Positions 26,624 through 35,752 of a stretch of 64,000 nt of DNA are shown in pieces. Origin of the DNA: CAVYWD01 sp963772225 (lineage in GTDB: Bacteria; Myxococcota; Myxococcia; Myxococcales; UBA5297); contig CAVYWD010000002.1 of NCBI GenBank assembly GCA_963772225.1, positions 2,294,001 through 2,358,000 of the forward strand. Reading direction: 5' to 3'. The notes beneath the pieces were generated by a model that did not search any database, had not been told where the DNA came from, and saw only the letters and a list, made by a program, of their open reading frames with translations. How positions within the stretch are numbered: position 1 is the first letter of the stretch; each line of letters opens with the position of its first letter. The position numbers were made by a program, and so were the translations under genes.

Positions 26624-27541
26624 TCAGGGCTGACGCTCGGGGAGCAGGCGCGCGAGGATCCGGTCGAGATCTTCGTAGGAGAAGTAGTCGAGCTCGATGC
26701 GTCCCTTGCCGGCCTTGTCCACGATTCGAGCCTTGGTGCCGAGGGCGCGCTGAAGTTGCTCGACAAGCGACCGGACCTGAGGGCTTTCGTGCTTCTCTGC
26801 CTCAGCTGGCGCCTCCTTCGTCGTCTTCAGCTTGCGCACGAGCGACTCGGTCGCGCGCACCGAGAGCTTCTTGCCAGCGACTTCGGCGGCGGCCTTGCGC
26901 ATGGCCTCGGCGTCCGCGAGCCCGAGCAGAGCCCGGGCATGGCCCATGTTGAGGCTGCCCTCCATGAGCGCCCCTTTGATGTCCTTGGGCAAATGCAGCA
27001 GGCGCAGGGCGTTGGCGACAGAGGACCGGTCCTTCCCGACGCGGCTGGCGACCAACTCCTGCGTGAGGCCATGCTCATCGATGAGGCGCTTGTAGCCCTC
27101 GGCCTCCTCGATGGGGTTGAGATCCTCACGCTGGAGGTTCTCGATGAGGGCGATCTCGAAGGCCTCCTTCGGCGAGGCCTCCCGAACGATGGCCGGAACT
27201 TCCTTGAGTCCGGCGAGCTGCGCCGCTCGCCAACGCCGCTCTCCGGCGATGATTCGGTAGCGGGTGCCCTCGCGGCGGACGAGCACCGGTTGGACGATGC
27301 CGCGCGTCCGGATGGAGGAGGCCAGCTCCTCGAGCTTGACCGGGTCGAAGTGCTGGCGAGGCTGACGCTCGTCGCGCTCGAGCTCCTCGATGGGCAGCGA
27401 GAGCACCTGTGCGCGGGGCGGCCCTCCGGCGGCGACGGCGGGCGCGATCGGCGCGACCGGCGGCGCCGACGGGATGAGGGCGGACAAGCCGCGACCGAGA
27501 GCGCTGCGCCGCTGCGGCTGGGCCTTCTCCTGATGGTTCAT
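26624..27541 (-). CDS. parB: Chromosome partitioning protein ParB
   Basis: A 305-residue CTPase/DNA clamp that loads at parS. N-terminal RSALGRGLSALIP, CTP-binding GERRWRAAQLAGL (about residue 104), ENLQREDLNPIEEA (about 135), an HTH (VASRVGKDRSSVANALRLL) and the C-terminal dimer segment (RIELDYFSYEDLDRILARL) are all visible. The ATG at 27541 was preferred to one seven codons upstream. parA lies 128 bp upstream; two parS-like sites lie beyond it. Confidence 0.96.
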   Translation of the reverse strand: MNHQEKAQPQRRSALGRGLSALIPSAPPVAPIAPAVAAGGPPRAQVLSLPIEELERDERQPRQHFDPVKLEELASSIRTRGIVQPVLVRREGTRYRIIAGERRWRAAQLAGLKEVPAIVREASPKEAFEIALIENLQREDLNPIEEAEGYKRLIDEHGLTQELVASRVGKDRSSVANALRLLHLPKDIKGALMEGSLNMGHARALLGLADAEAMRKAAAEVAGKKLSVRATESLVRKLKTTKEAPAEAEKHESPQVRSLVEQLQRALGTKARIVDKAGKGRIELDYFSYEDLDRILARLLPERQP

Positions 27542-27669
27542 CGTCCGTCCCCTTCGACACACGCGTGCACGCTTCGGAGCTTCGCGCTCCCCTCACATCC
27601 GCAAAAACGCGCCCGCCAGCCGCGGCGCCATACGGCCACGGCAGGACGCTTCCCCGAAAAGCGGGAGGG

Positions 27670-28458
27670 TCAGGCTGCGCCGGATTGAAACTTCGATTCT
27701 CGGCGCTTCTGCAGCTCTTGGGCGAGGGAGAGATAGCTTTCGCAGCCCTTGGAGCGAAGATCGTACAGAACGATGGGCTTTCCGAAGCTGGGGCACTCGG
27801 AGAGGCGGACATTGCGAGGGATGACGGTCTCGAAGACCTTGTCGGCGAAGTGCTTGCGCGCCTCTTCAGCGACCTGGTGGCTGATGGAGATGCGGCCGTC
27901 GAACATGGTGAGGAGGACGCCGTCGACTTCGAGCTCGGGATTCAGGTTCGCGCGGACGAGCTCGATGGTGTTGATGAGCTCGCTGATCCCCTCCAGCGCA
28001 AAGTACTCGCATTGCAGCGGGATGAGTACGGCGTCGGAGGCGACCAGGGCGTTGATGGTCAGGAGGCTGAGGGCCGGCGGGGTGTCGACCAGGACGAAGT
28101 CGTATTGCTCTTTGAGCGTCTGGAGGGCGTCGCGCAGCCGGTACTCGCGCCGCTCCACGTCGACCAGCTCGACCTCTGCGCCCGCGAGATTGCGATTCGC
28201 CGGCAGGATGTCCAAGTACTTGAGCTCGGTCCGTTGCACGACTTCCTCGGCGCGAGCCAATCCGAGGAGCACGTCGTAGATGGTATGCGCCAGCTCGCGC
28301 GTAGCGAGCCCCAGACCACTCCCCGCGTTGCCCTGAGGGTCGATGTCGACAAGCAGGGTGCGGCGCTCCGACGAAGCGAGAGAAGCGCCGAGGTTGATAG
28401 CGGTGGTGGTCTTCCCAACGCCGCCCTTCTGGTTAGAGATGGCGAGGATGCGTCCCAT
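27670..28458 (-). CDS. parA: Chromosome partitioning ATPase ParA (Soj)
   Basis: A 262-residue ATPase that moves ParB-parS complexes over the nucleoid. Deviant Walker A KGGVGKTTT (residues 11-19), VDIDPQGNAGSGLG (about 38) and the DFVLVDTPPALSLL strand (about 120) are present. It reads in the same direction as rsmG and parB, but 489 bp separate it from rsmG, leaving space for a parS site and promoter. Confidence 0.96.
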   Translation of the reverse strand: MGRILAISNQKGGVGKTTTAINLGASLASSERRTLLVDIDPQGNAGSGLGLATRELAHTIYDVLLGLARAEEVVQRTELKYLDILPANRNLAGAEVELVDVERREYRLRDALQTLKEQYDFVLVDTPPALSLLTINALVASDAVLIPLQCEYFALEGISELINTIELVRANLNPELEVDGVLLTMFDGRISISHQVAEEARKHFADKVFETVIPRNVRLSECPSFGKPIVLYDLRSKGCESYLSLAQELQKRRESKFQSGAA

Positions 28459-28947
28459 CCGGAGGACCTTCGCAATGAGGTGACCCGCCGGCGAGGTGCA
28501 GCGGGGGCGGCCGGGTAGGTACCACGCGGGTCTGACGCCTTCAAGCGCCTAGTGGGGAATCCTTGGAAGTGGCCAGGTGTGACATGCCATGTATGGCGGA
28601 GCGTTTCACGTGGAACGTGGCGCTCCAACTGGTTCGGCGCCCAGACCCTCTCCACATTCCGCCTACTTTCGAAGGGACGTTGCCATGAGCTGCTCCCTCA
28701 TCGCTGAGCAATTGCGCGCCCTCACCGCCGGCCCTCCTCGCGGGGCCTTTCGGGCTTACCGCCTCTTCCAAGCAGAACGGACGAGGCGAGACTGGGCAGC
28801 GAGTACCCCGAAGTGGAGAACGGCAACACTGACCGCGACGCCGCCAAAGGCGGTTCCATGCCGTGACGCTCGACACAGGCTCGCGCTGGGAGAAGAAGTC
28901 GAGGCAAGAAGCAGCCCCGCTGCTCCTCGCCGTACGCGCTCAGCAAC
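28459..28947. other. parA-rsmG intergenic region containing a parS site
   Basis: About 490 bp without a convincing gene; the open frames on both strands have shadow-type composition. It holds one parS-like site at 28602-28617 and presumably the parA promoter. Confidence 0.5.
28602..28617. promoter_or_regulatory. parS-like centromere site 1
   Basis: CGTTTCACGTGGAACG. On the other strand the inner 14 bases read GTTCCACGTGAAAC, identical to the inner part of the classic Bacillus parS consensus. It lies about 150 bp upstream of parA, as expected for a ParB loading site. Confidence 0.85.
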
Positions 28948-29643
28948 CTAGACCGACCACGCCGCGATTCGGCGCTCGGCCCTGGAGCTCGGGAGTCGGT
29001 ATTCGCGAACCTCCGGGCCGCTCAAGCCCTCGGGCACTTTCGGCAGCGAAGTCCCCGCCCCTACCATTGCGATAATGCGGCCCGAGGGCATGGCATAGTT
29101 TCGCGCCAGCTCTAGCCAGCCTTCTGGTGCCAGAAATGCCCGGCAGATCACCGCCTCGCCGCGACCAACCCCCTCCTTTTCAGCGTGACCCTCGGCGCGG
29201 ACGTGCACCGCTCGCGCGTTCCGCAATCCGAGCTGGGCGATGGCCGCCTTGAGAAACCCAACTTTCTTTCCCACCGCGTCCACCATGGTGACCTGGCAGT
29301 CGGGCCGCGCAATCGCGATCGGAATGCCGGGAAGTCCTCCTCCTGAACCGAGGTCCACCAGGCTTGTTGCGCCCGCCAGCGCCGGGACCGCGGCCAGCGA
29401 GTCCACCAGGTGCGCTTCGATGGCCTCCTGCCTGCTGCGAACCGCCGTCAGATTCACCTTTCGGTTCCAATGCATCAGCAAGTCGAGAAACCGGAGGAGA
29501 AGGTCTCCCGAGGCGCTGGAAATGGGTGAACCGACCTCTGTTGCGCCCTTCAGAAGCTCGCTCTTTTCCACAGCCTGTTCCACGTGGAACCTCGCCAACG
29601 GGTTGAACTTCCGGGGCTTACTGCGCAGCGCTTCTTGCTCCAC
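28948..29643 (-). CDS. rsmG: 16S rRNA (guanine-N7) methyltransferase RsmG
   Basis: A 231-residue SAM-dependent methyltransferase for G527 of 16S rRNA. The SAM loop LVDLGSGGGLPGIPIAI (about 92-108) and VDAVGKKVGFLKAA are typical, as are HLVDSLA and CRAFLAP. The start is GTG at 29643, four bases from the mnmG stop, so it is part of the mnmE-mnmG-rsmG operon. Codons about 18-23 (RFHVEQ) are made by a perfect parS-type palindrome. Confidence 0.94.
   Translation of the reverse strand: MEQEALRSKPRKFNPLARFHVEQAVEKSELLKGATEVGSPISSASGDLLLRFLDLLMHWNRKVNLTAVRSRQEAIEAHLVDSLAAVPALAGATSLVDLGSGGGLPGIPIAIARPDCQVTMVDAVGKKVGFLKAAIAQLGLRNARAVHVRAEGHAEKEGVGRGEAVICRAFLAPEGWLELARNYAMPSGRIIAMVGAGTSLPKVPEGLSGPEVREYRLPSSRAERRIAAWSV
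29577..29590. promoter_or_regulatory. parS-like centromere site 2 (inside rsmG)
   Basis: GTTCCACGTGGAAC is a perfect 14-bp palindrome matching parS. It lies in the first 70 bases of rsmG, about 970 bp from site 1. Confidence 0.85.
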
Positions 29644-29646
29644 ACC

Positions 29647-29655
29647 TTATCCACA
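29647..29655 (+). promoter_or_regulatory. Perfect DnaA box at the mnmG-rsmG junction
   Basis: TTATCCACA, the consensus DnaA 9-mer, overlaps the last codons of mnmG. A related TTTTCCACA lies at 29564-29572, beside parS site 2. It could titrate DnaA or mark part of an origin; one box alone is weak evidence. Confidence 0.45.
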
Positions 29656-31521
29656 GCGCCCTCTGGCCACCTGGACAGCCAAGAGCCCGAGCGCGGCGGG
29701 CGTCATTCCAGGCAGCCTCGACGCCTGGCCAAGCGTCGAGGGTCGAACCCTCTCGAGGCGCTCACGCACCTCTCGCGAAAACCCCTCGACGGCGCTGTAT
29801 TGGAAATCGCTGGGGATCGGCGTCTCGTCGAGCTCGCGCGAACGCCGCACCCAGTCTTCCTGCCGCGCGATGTAGCCACCGTACCGAACCTCGACTTCTA
29901 CGGCCTCCGCGACGTCCCTCTCCATCCCCTTCCACCGAGAGTCCAGCTCACCGACTCCGGCGAGACCGACCTCCGGCCGCCGCACCAGTCCCGCAAGGCT
30001 CGTCGGCATCCGAATGGCTCCCCACCCCCGAGCCTCGAAGCGCGCCCGCACCTCAGCGGTCGGGGTAATCGACGCGGCTTCCAGCCCTTCCACCGCCCTC
30101 CGAATCGCTTGCCGCTTGCTCTCAACACGCTCCCTTTCCCGCTCCTGCACCAGACCGACCTCTGCGCCGAATCCGGAGAGCCGCAGGTCGGCGTTGTCTT
30201 CCCTCAAGAGCAGCCGATGCTCCGCCCTCGACGTGAAGATGCGGTACGGCTCGTCGGTGCCCTTCGTCACCAGGTCGTCCACCAGCACCGCCATCAACGC
30301 CTGCGAGCGTCGCAGCACCAGACCCTCGCGCCCTTGAATCCATAGCGCCGCATTCACCCCAGCCAAGAGCCCCTGCACCGCCGCCTCTTCGTACCCCGAC
30401 GTGCCGTTCACCTGCCCCGCGAGGTACAGCCCCTCGACGTCCTTGAGGCGAAGCGTGGGCTGCAGCTGCGTCGGCGGCGCGTAGTCGTACTCGACCGCGT
30501 AGCCCGGCAAGAGAATCTCCACCTCCTCGAGCCCTGGGATGGTCCGGAGAAACTCTCGTTGGACGTCGGCCGGCAAGCTCGTTGACACTCCGGCGGGATA
30601 CACGATGTCGCTGTCCACGCCGTCGGGCTCCAGGAACACCTGGTGCCGCTCCCGGTCCGCAAAGCGCACCACCTTGTCCTCGAGCGAGGGGCAGTACCGA
30701 GGCCCCCGACCGACAATCACGCCCTGGTACAAGGGCGAACGACCGAGATTCGCCCTCACCACGCGGTGCGTCTCGGCGCTCGTATAGGTGATGGCGCACG
30801 CCAGCTGCGGTAGCCGGGGAAACCCGTCGCCGACTCGAGTCCGAAACGACAGCGGATGGGCAATGGCGTCGCCGGGCTGCCGCACCGTTCTTCCAAAATC
30901 GATGCTTCGGCAATCCAGCCGCGCCGGCGTCCCGGTCTTGAATCGACCGAGCTGAACCCCCAGAGTGAGCAGCGAGGCCGAGAGACCTGTCGCCGACGCG
31001 TCTCCTGCCCGACCGCCCGCCACCTTCTCTTCCCCGACGTGCATCTGGCCCTGCAGAAAAGTCCCCGCGGTCACGATGACCGCGCGACCGAGGTATTCCT
31101 CGCCTCCTGCCCGAACACCGACTGCGCGGCGGCCGTCCGCCAGGACCTCCGTCGCCTCGGCCTCCAGCAGCTCGATTCCAGGCTGGGACCGAACCCGTCG
31201 CCCCATCTCCTCGGCATACAGCCGCCGATCGCATAGGACGCGGGTCGCCCGAACCGCCGGCCCCTTGCTCTCGTTCAGCCGGCGAAAATGCGTCCCGACC
31301 GCATCCGCCGCCAAGCCCATTTCGCCGCCCAGCGCATCCAGCTCGCGAACCAGCTGTCCTTTCCCGGTGCCTCCGACGGCCGGATTGCAGCTCATCAGCC
31401 CGATTCGGTCCGCCCTCAGAGTCACCGCCAGCACCGACAAACCCATGCGAGCGCAGGCGAGCGCAGCCTCACAGCCCGCGTGCCCCAGGCCCACCACGAT
31501 CACGTCGTGCCTGCGCCCCAT
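29647..31521 (-). CDS. mnmG: tRNA uridine-5-carboxymethylaminomethyl synthesis enzyme MnmG (GidA)
   Basis: A 624-residue FAD enzyme that works with MnmE to modify U34 of tRNAs. The FAD motif VVGLGHAGCEAALACARMG (about 8-26), the GTFLQGQMHVGE segment, the conserved DGRRAVG and the C-terminal RPSTLGQASRLPGMTPA are seen. Full family length. It lies four bases after mnmE and four bases before rsmG. Confidence 0.96.
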   Translation of the reverse strand: MGRRHDVIVVGLGHAGCEAALACARMGLSVLAVTLRADRIGLMSCNPAVGGTGKGQLVRELDALGGEMGLAADAVGTHFRRLNESKGPAVRATRVLCDRRLYAEEMGRRVRSQPGIELLEAEATEVLADGRRAVGVRAGGEEYLGRAVIVTAGTFLQGQMHVGEEKVAGGRAGDASATGLSASLLTLGVQLGRFKTGTPARLDCRSIDFGRTVRQPGDAIAHPLSFRTRVGDGFPRLPQLACAITYTSAETHRVVRANLGRSPLYQGVIVGRGPRYCPSLEDKVVRFADRERHQVFLEPDGVDSDIVYPAGVSTSLPADVQREFLRTIPGLEEVEILLPGYAVEYDYAPPTQLQPTLRLKDVEGLYLAGQVNGTSGYEEAAVQGLLAGVNAALWIQGREGLVLRRSQALMAVLVDDLVTKGTDEPYRIFTSRAEHRLLLREDNADLRLSGFGAEVGLVQERERERVESKRQAIRRAVEGLEAASITPTAEVRARFEARGWGAIRMPTSLAGLVRRPEVGLAGVGELDSRWKGMERDVAEAVEVEVRYGGYIARQEDWVRRSRELDETPIPSDFQYSAVEGFSREVRERLERVRPSTLGQASRLPGMTPAALGLLAVQVARGRCG

Positions 31522-31524
31522 CGA

Positions 31525-32832
31525 TCACTTCCCGATGCAGAATTGGCTGAAGATGCTCTCCAGGAGCGAGTCGTCCACGCCTCGACCGGTGATCCGGCCC
31601 AGCGCCTCGACCCCGTCCCGCAGATCGTACGCCACCATCTCCAGCGGCGCCTTGGCAGCGTTCGACGCACCCTGCCTAAACGCCCTCGCCGCCGACTCCA
31701 GCTCCTCGGCATGCCGCTGGCGCGTGATGACCACTTCGCCGCTCGCCGGTGCCCCGGCTCGCAGCCTGCGCTCCACCTCCCCGCGCAACGCCGCCAGCCC
31801 CTCGCCCGTCCGAGCACTCACTTCGAGCCGCTTCGCTGAAGCTTCGCGCGCAGGAAGGAGATCGACCTTGCTGAAGACCTCGATCACCTCCCCGCCACGC
31901 ACAGGCTCAGGAGACCGGGCGTCCGTCACCCAGAGGCAGATGCTGCTGCGAGCCATCTCCCCCTTCGCCCGCGCGATCCCCAATTGCTCGATCCGACCTC
32001 CTCCGTCGCGGATTCCGGCCGTGTCGACCAAGGTGCACGCGACTCCGCCGACCTCCCAGCGAGCCTCGAGCGCATCTCGCGTGGTCCCGGGCTCCTCATC
32101 GACGATGGCCCGCTCGTCCCCGAGCAAGGCATTGAAGAGCGTGCTCTTCCCCGCATTCGGCGGACCCGCCAGGACGATCCGCGCACCCTCGCGCAGCGAC
32201 CTCCCGTAGCGGTGTGTCGCCCGAAGCGCGTCGCAGCGCTCCGCCAGATCCGTCGCCCGCCCCACCAGCTCGGCGGGCACGTCGACGTCGTCCGGGAAGT
32301 CGAGCGCCGCCTCTACCTCGGCCTGGAGCGCCAACGCCGCCGCCGCGATTGCTTCCACCGCCCGGCCCACCGACCCAAAGAGCTGCTCCCGGGCAGCGCC
32401 GAGGCTCGCTTCCGTCTCGGCCGCAACGAGGTCCGCCATCGCCTCGGCGCGCTCCAAGCTCATCCGGCCGTTCAAGACTGCCCGAAGGGAAAACTCGCCC
32501 GGTTCGGCGGCTCTCACGCCGGTGCGATGCAGCGCGGCCAAAACGGCCTCGACCTGCTTCAACCCGCCATGGCCTTGGATTTCAACGACGTCTTGCCCGG
32601 TGAACGACCTGGGCGCCGGGAAGTAGAGCACCAGGGCCTGGTCGAGACGCTCGCCGTCGTCGGGGTCGACGATGGAGACCAGACGCGCGACTCGCGGAGG
32701 CATGGGCTCCGGCAGCCGCGCCACCCGGCCGACATACCGCAGCGCATCGGGACCTGAGATGCGGACCACCGCGACGCCCGCCGCCGCGGCCCCGGTCGCC
32801 AGCGCCGCGATGGTGTCGTCCGAAAACCGCAT
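31525..32832 (-). CDS. mnmE: tRNA modification GTPase MnmE (TrmE)
   Basis: A 435-residue GTPase partner of MnmG. N-terminal formyl-THF-binding domain (DDTIAALATGAAAAGVAVVRISG), the G-domain P-loop GPPNAGKSTLFNALL (about 214-228), switch EEPGTTRD, the G4 motif read here as SKVDL, and the invariant C-terminus FCIGK with the catalytic Cys are present. The start ATG at 32832 is 11 bases from the stop of the small gene upstream. Confidence 0.96.
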   Translation of the reverse strand: MRFSDDTIAALATGAAAAGVAVVRISGPDALRYVGRVARLPEPMPPRVARLVSIVDPDDGERLDQALVLYFPAPRSFTGQDVVEIQGHGGLKQVEAVLAALHRTGVRAAEPGEFSLRAVLNGRMSLERAEAMADLVAAETEASLGAAREQLFGSVGRAVEAIAAAALALQAEVEAALDFPDDVDVPAELVGRATDLAERCDALRATHRYGRSLREGARIVLAGPPNAGKSTLFNALLGDERAIVDEEPGTTRDALEARWEVGGVACTLVDTAGIRDGGGRIEQLGIARAKGEMARSSICLWVTDARSPEPVRGGEVIEVFSKVDLLPAREASAKRLEVSARTGEGLAALRGEVERRLRAGAPASGEVVITRQRHAEELESAARAFRQGASNAAKAPLEMVAYDLRDGVEALGRITGRGVDDSLLESIFSQFCIGK

Positions 32833-32843
32833 CCCCGCTCTGC

Positions 32844-33080
32844 CTAGGCCTCGCCCCTCTCCTTGCCGCGCGCCGCCTTCAGGACCCGCTCGAAGTTGTC
32901 TTTCAGGAACGCCTCGACCTGCGCGTCCTCGAGCTTGCAGTCGCGAAGCACGCCGTCGTAGACGAAGCGGTACGCCGGTGCTTCCTCAGTATTCGCCAGC
33001 CGGAACGAGAGCTTGACGACCGCCGCCGCGAACAGCGGGTCCTTCTTCTTCTCCACCTTGCCGCTCGGCGCGTCTGCCAT
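32844..33080 (-). CDS. Small conserved-position hypothetical protein between yidC and mnmE
   Basis: A 78-residue acidic/basic soluble frame: MADAPSGKVEKKKDPLF, then LANTEEAPAYRFVYDGVL and a helical tail QVEAFLKDNFERVLKAARG. Its composition is clearly coding and the spacing to both neighbours is operon-like. In many bacteria the RNA-binding protein Jag/KhpB sits here; this protein has no visible KH or R3H motif, and I do not recognise its family. Confidence 0.7.
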   Translation of the reverse strand: MADAPSGKVEKKKDPLFAAAVVKLSFRLANTEEAPAYRFVYDGVLRDCKLEDAQVEAFLKDNFERVLKAARGKERGEA

Positions 33081-33145
33081 CTGCCGCTCCCGAGGCCCCC
33101 GGGGGGGCCATCAACCGCTCGAGCCCTGACGCCCGAGCACTCTTC

Positions 33146-34897
33146 CTACGCCTTCGCCTTCGCAAACTTGCGCTGCAGGTACTTCTGCTGCGCAATGGAG
33201 AGCAGGTTGTTCACGAAGATGTACAGCGTCAGACCCGCCGGAAGACCGAGCATGGTGAACGTGAAGAACGCCGGCAGGAAGTACAGCATCATCTTCGCCT
33301 GCGCCGGGTCGCCCATCTGCGGCTGCAGCTTCTGCGTGATGAACATCGTGACGCCCATGATCAGCGGAAGGATGTAGTACGGGTCCTTCGCCGTCAGATC
33401 GCTGATCCAGAACCCGAAGAGCGGCTCCCGGTAGAGCTCGAACGAGGTCTGCAGCGTTCGGTACAGCGCGAACCAGACCGGCATCTGGACGACCAACGGC
33501 AGGCAGCCGCCGAACGGGTTCACGTTGTTCTCCTGGAACAGCTTCATCCGCTCGACGTTCAGCTTCTCCTTGTCGTTCTCGTACTTCTTCTGAAGCGCTT
33601 CCATCTGCGGCTGCAGCTTCCGCATGGCCTCCATGCTCTCCATCTGCTTGTGCGACAGCGGATAGAGCAGCGCCTTCACCACCACCGTGAGCAGGATGAT
33701 GGCCACGCCCCAGTTCACGACGTACTGCTGGAACAGCTTCATGATGAAGAGAAGCACGCGGCACACCACCGCGAGACTCCCGAAGTCGATGGCGTGCGCC
33801 AGCTCCGGGTCCACCCCCGTCACCGCCCCGGTTCCGCCCGCCTTGCCAGGACCCTTCTCGCCAATCGGCGTCAACCCCGCCCCAGCAGCGTTCGCGCTCG
33901 ACACCCGCTCGAGCTCGTCGAAGAGCTTTGGGCCGATGTACAGCCCCACTTCCCTCGTCACGGTCTGCCCTGGGCCAACCGTCCCCAGGTCGATGGAGAG
34001 CATCCCCTGAAGCTCGCCCCCCGGGGTTGACCGCAGGCTGCAGGCGGTCCCGTCCGAGAAGCGCGGGAAGAGGATGGCCGTGAAGTACCGCTCGTCGAAG
34101 CCGACGAACCGAACCGGACCCTTGAAGCTCTCCGCCGCCGCCTCCTTCTTCATCCCCAGCGTCTCGTTCGAGCTACTGTGCCGGCAAAGCGCCTGAGTGA
34201 CCTCCGTGGCCGGCGTGAAGAACCCGCCCTTCTCCGTCGTCGATGGATCCACCCATCCGGGGTATACGATGGAGAGCTCCGCCTTTTTCGGCTGGCTCGT
34301 CTGGTTCGTTACCCGATACTCGACCCGCATCTCCCAACCATTCGAGTTGACTCGGTAACGCTTCGCCAGCTCGACTTGCCCGTTGGCCGCGCGGAACGTG
34401 ACCTCGTCCGCGCCCTTCTCCACCCGGTAGCTCGCGTCGAGCGGCAGGTTGAGCTCCCCGCTCACCTCCGTGCTGCCCGGCAGCGGCTGCCCCGCATGCG
34501 GCCGAACCATCTCCACCGGCTCGGCCTGCCCGTCCTTGCCCGACCTTCGAGCTGCGAACTTTCGCGCCGGCAGCGCGTTCCCGTCCTTCACGACGGCCCG
34601 AACCAGCGCGCCCCCTCGGTTGCTGAACCGCAGGCTCTGTGCGGGCGTCTCGAAGTCCACGGTCTGCTCGGGCTCTTCCGCGGCCTGCGCAGGACGCTCC
34701 ACGGGCACAGTAGGAGTCGCCGCCGCGATCGCGCTCGGCTGCCCCCCGTCGACCGCCATCGCCGCCGCTGCCCCTCCGGCGTCCGCCGCGCCGAGGCTGC
34801 CCGGCTTCGGCTGGAAGAAGTACATCCACACCATCATCACCGCGGTGGTGAGGACGATCGTGACCAAGAGCCGCTTCTGCTGATCCATTTTCTGCAA
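33146..34897 (-). CDS. yidC: Membrane protein insertase YidC
   Basis: A 583-residue Gram-negative-type insertase. An N-terminal transmembrane helix (LLVTIVLTTAVMMVWMYFF) and a large periplasmic beta domain (about 60-350) come first, then the Oxa1-like core with the VNWGVAIILLTVVVKALLYPL helix, the KMQPQ-like block (MRKLQPQMEAL), GGCLPLVVQMPVWFALYR and a Lys-rich tail. It acts alone or with Sec. It is part of the rpmH-rnpA-yidD-yidC run. Confidence 0.96.
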   Translation of the reverse strand: MQKMDQQKRLLVTIVLTTAVMMVWMYFFQPKPGSLGAADAGGAAAAMAVDGGQPSAIAAATPTVPVERPAQAAEEPEQTVDFETPAQSLRFSNRGGALVRAVVKDGNALPARKFAARRSGKDGQAEPVEMVRPHAGQPLPGSTEVSGELNLPLDASYRVEKGADEVTFRAANGQVELAKRYRVNSNGWEMRVEYRVTNQTSQPKKAELSIVYPGWVDPSTTEKGGFFTPATEVTQALCRHSSSNETLGMKKEAAAESFKGPVRFVGFDERYFTAILFPRFSDGTACSLRSTPGGELQGMLSIDLGTVGPGQTVTREVGLYIGPKLFDELERVSSANAAGAGLTPIGEKGPGKAGGTGAVTGVDPELAHAIDFGSLAVVCRVLLFIMKLFQQYVVNWGVAIILLTVVVKALLYPLSHKQMESMEAMRKLQPQMEALQKKYENDKEKLNVERMKLFQENNVNPFGGCLPLVVQMPVWFALYRTLQTSFELYREPLFGFWISDLTAKDPYYILPLIMGVTMFITQKLQPQMGDPAQAKMMLYFLPAFFTFTMLGLPAGLTLYIFVNNLLSIAQQKYLQRKFAKAKA

Positions 34898-34955
34898 GCT
34901 CCTCGCGATCGCGTCGGTTCGTTCGCGTCTCGCGGCTGCCGCGTCGAGCGCGGCT

Positions 34956-35165
34956 TCAAGGGACGGGGTCGAATCCGCCTCGGTTCCAGGGATGACAGCG
35001 CAACACCCGCCTCACAGCGAGCGCACTGCCTCGAAGAGCCCCATGCCGCCGCACCGCTTCCTCCGCATACGCGGAGCAGGTCGGGTGGAAGCGACAGGCC
35101 GGGGGCAACATCGGGCTCAACAACTTCTTGTACAGTCGCACAAGGGCGATCAGCGCGGTCTTCAT
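34956..35165 (-). CDS. yidD: Membrane protein insertion efficiency factor YidD
   Basis: A 69-residue amphipathic protein. Seen: LYKKLLSPMLPPACRFHPTCSAYA (split around residues 11-34) and the ending CHPWNRGGFDPVP. The ATG at 35165 follows GAGGTG and lies eight bases past the rnpA stop; a longer frame overlapping rnpA exists but lacks family similarity. Confidence 0.93.
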   Translation of the reverse strand: MKTALIALVRLYKKLLSPMLPPACRFHPTCSAYAEEAVRRHGALRGSALAVRRVLRCHPWNRGGFDPVP

Positions 35166-35172
35166 CGGCACC

Positions 35173-35586
35173 TCACGCCGCTCCGCCCGAGCCCCCACCG
35201 CCCGCCCGCGACCGCGCGGCGGCGGCCGCCTTTCTGAAGTCTGCTCTCAGGCGCGGCAGGCCCGCGCCCGGCGCCGAGGATCGAGCGATCAGCACGACAT
35301 CCATCGATCCCGGCAACAGGCTGCGCTCTTTGCGGAACACATCGCGCAGCCACCGCTTGACCCGCGCCCGGACGACCGCGTTCCCCACCTTGCTGCTGAC
35401 CGTCACTCCGAGCCGGCGACATCCCAGCGCGTTCGGCGCCATCATCACCACGAGAGTCCCGACCGCGAAACGCTCCCCGCGGTCCTGCACGCCCACGATG
35501 TCCCGACGCTTGCGCAGCCGATGGCTCCGCGGCAGCGTCTCTCCGGAAGGCTCTGCCCTCCGGGCGCTCTCCGGGGCGAGGGTCAA
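35173..35586 (-). CDS. rnpA: Ribonuclease P protein component
   Basis: A 137-residue basic protein that assists the catalytic RNA of RNase P. Seen: FAVGTLVVMMAPN and the RNR motif region GNAVVRARVKRWLRDVFR (about 72-89). The N-terminus (about 18 residues) and a Gly/Ala-rich C-terminus are extensions relative to short homologues. Seven bases separate it from the rpmH stop. Confidence 0.93.
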   Translation of the reverse strand: MTLAPESARRAEPSGETLPRSHRLRKRRDIVGVQDRGERFAVGTLVVMMAPNALGCRRLGVTVSSKVGNAVVRARVKRWLRDVFRKERSLLPGSMDVVLIARSSAPGAGLPRLRADFRKAAAAARSRAGGGGSGGAA

Positions 35587-35593
35587 AGGCTCC

Positions 35594-35752
35594 CTACTTC
35601 TTCGGCGCGGAAACCACCAGGCGCTTGCGCCCCTTCGCCCGCCGGCGCTTGAGAACGTTGCGCCCAGCGGCGGTGGAGTTGCGCTTGCGGAATCCGTGCG
35701 TTCGGTTCCGCTTCACCTTACTCGGTTGATACGTCGGCTTACGCTTGGCCAC
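35594..35752 (-). CDS. rpmH: Ribosomal protein bL34
   Basis: A 52-residue basic ribosomal protein: VAKRKPTYQPSKVKRNRTHG, then FRKRNSTAAGRNVLKRRRAKGRK in sequence. The GTG start at 35752 is chosen because it begins the family match and has GGAG eight bases upstream; the frame stays open well upstream. It heads the leftward operon with rnpA and yidD. Confidence 0.95.
   Translation of the reverse strand: MAKRKPTYQPSKVKRNRTHGFRKRNSTAAGRNVLKRRRAKGRKRLVVSAPKK

Noticed and set aside
28589..28951. 120-codon frame over the parA-rsmG gap
   Set aside because: No family pattern or ribosome site is seen, and composition matches non-coding frames; the parS site explains the conserved-looking FHVE codons.
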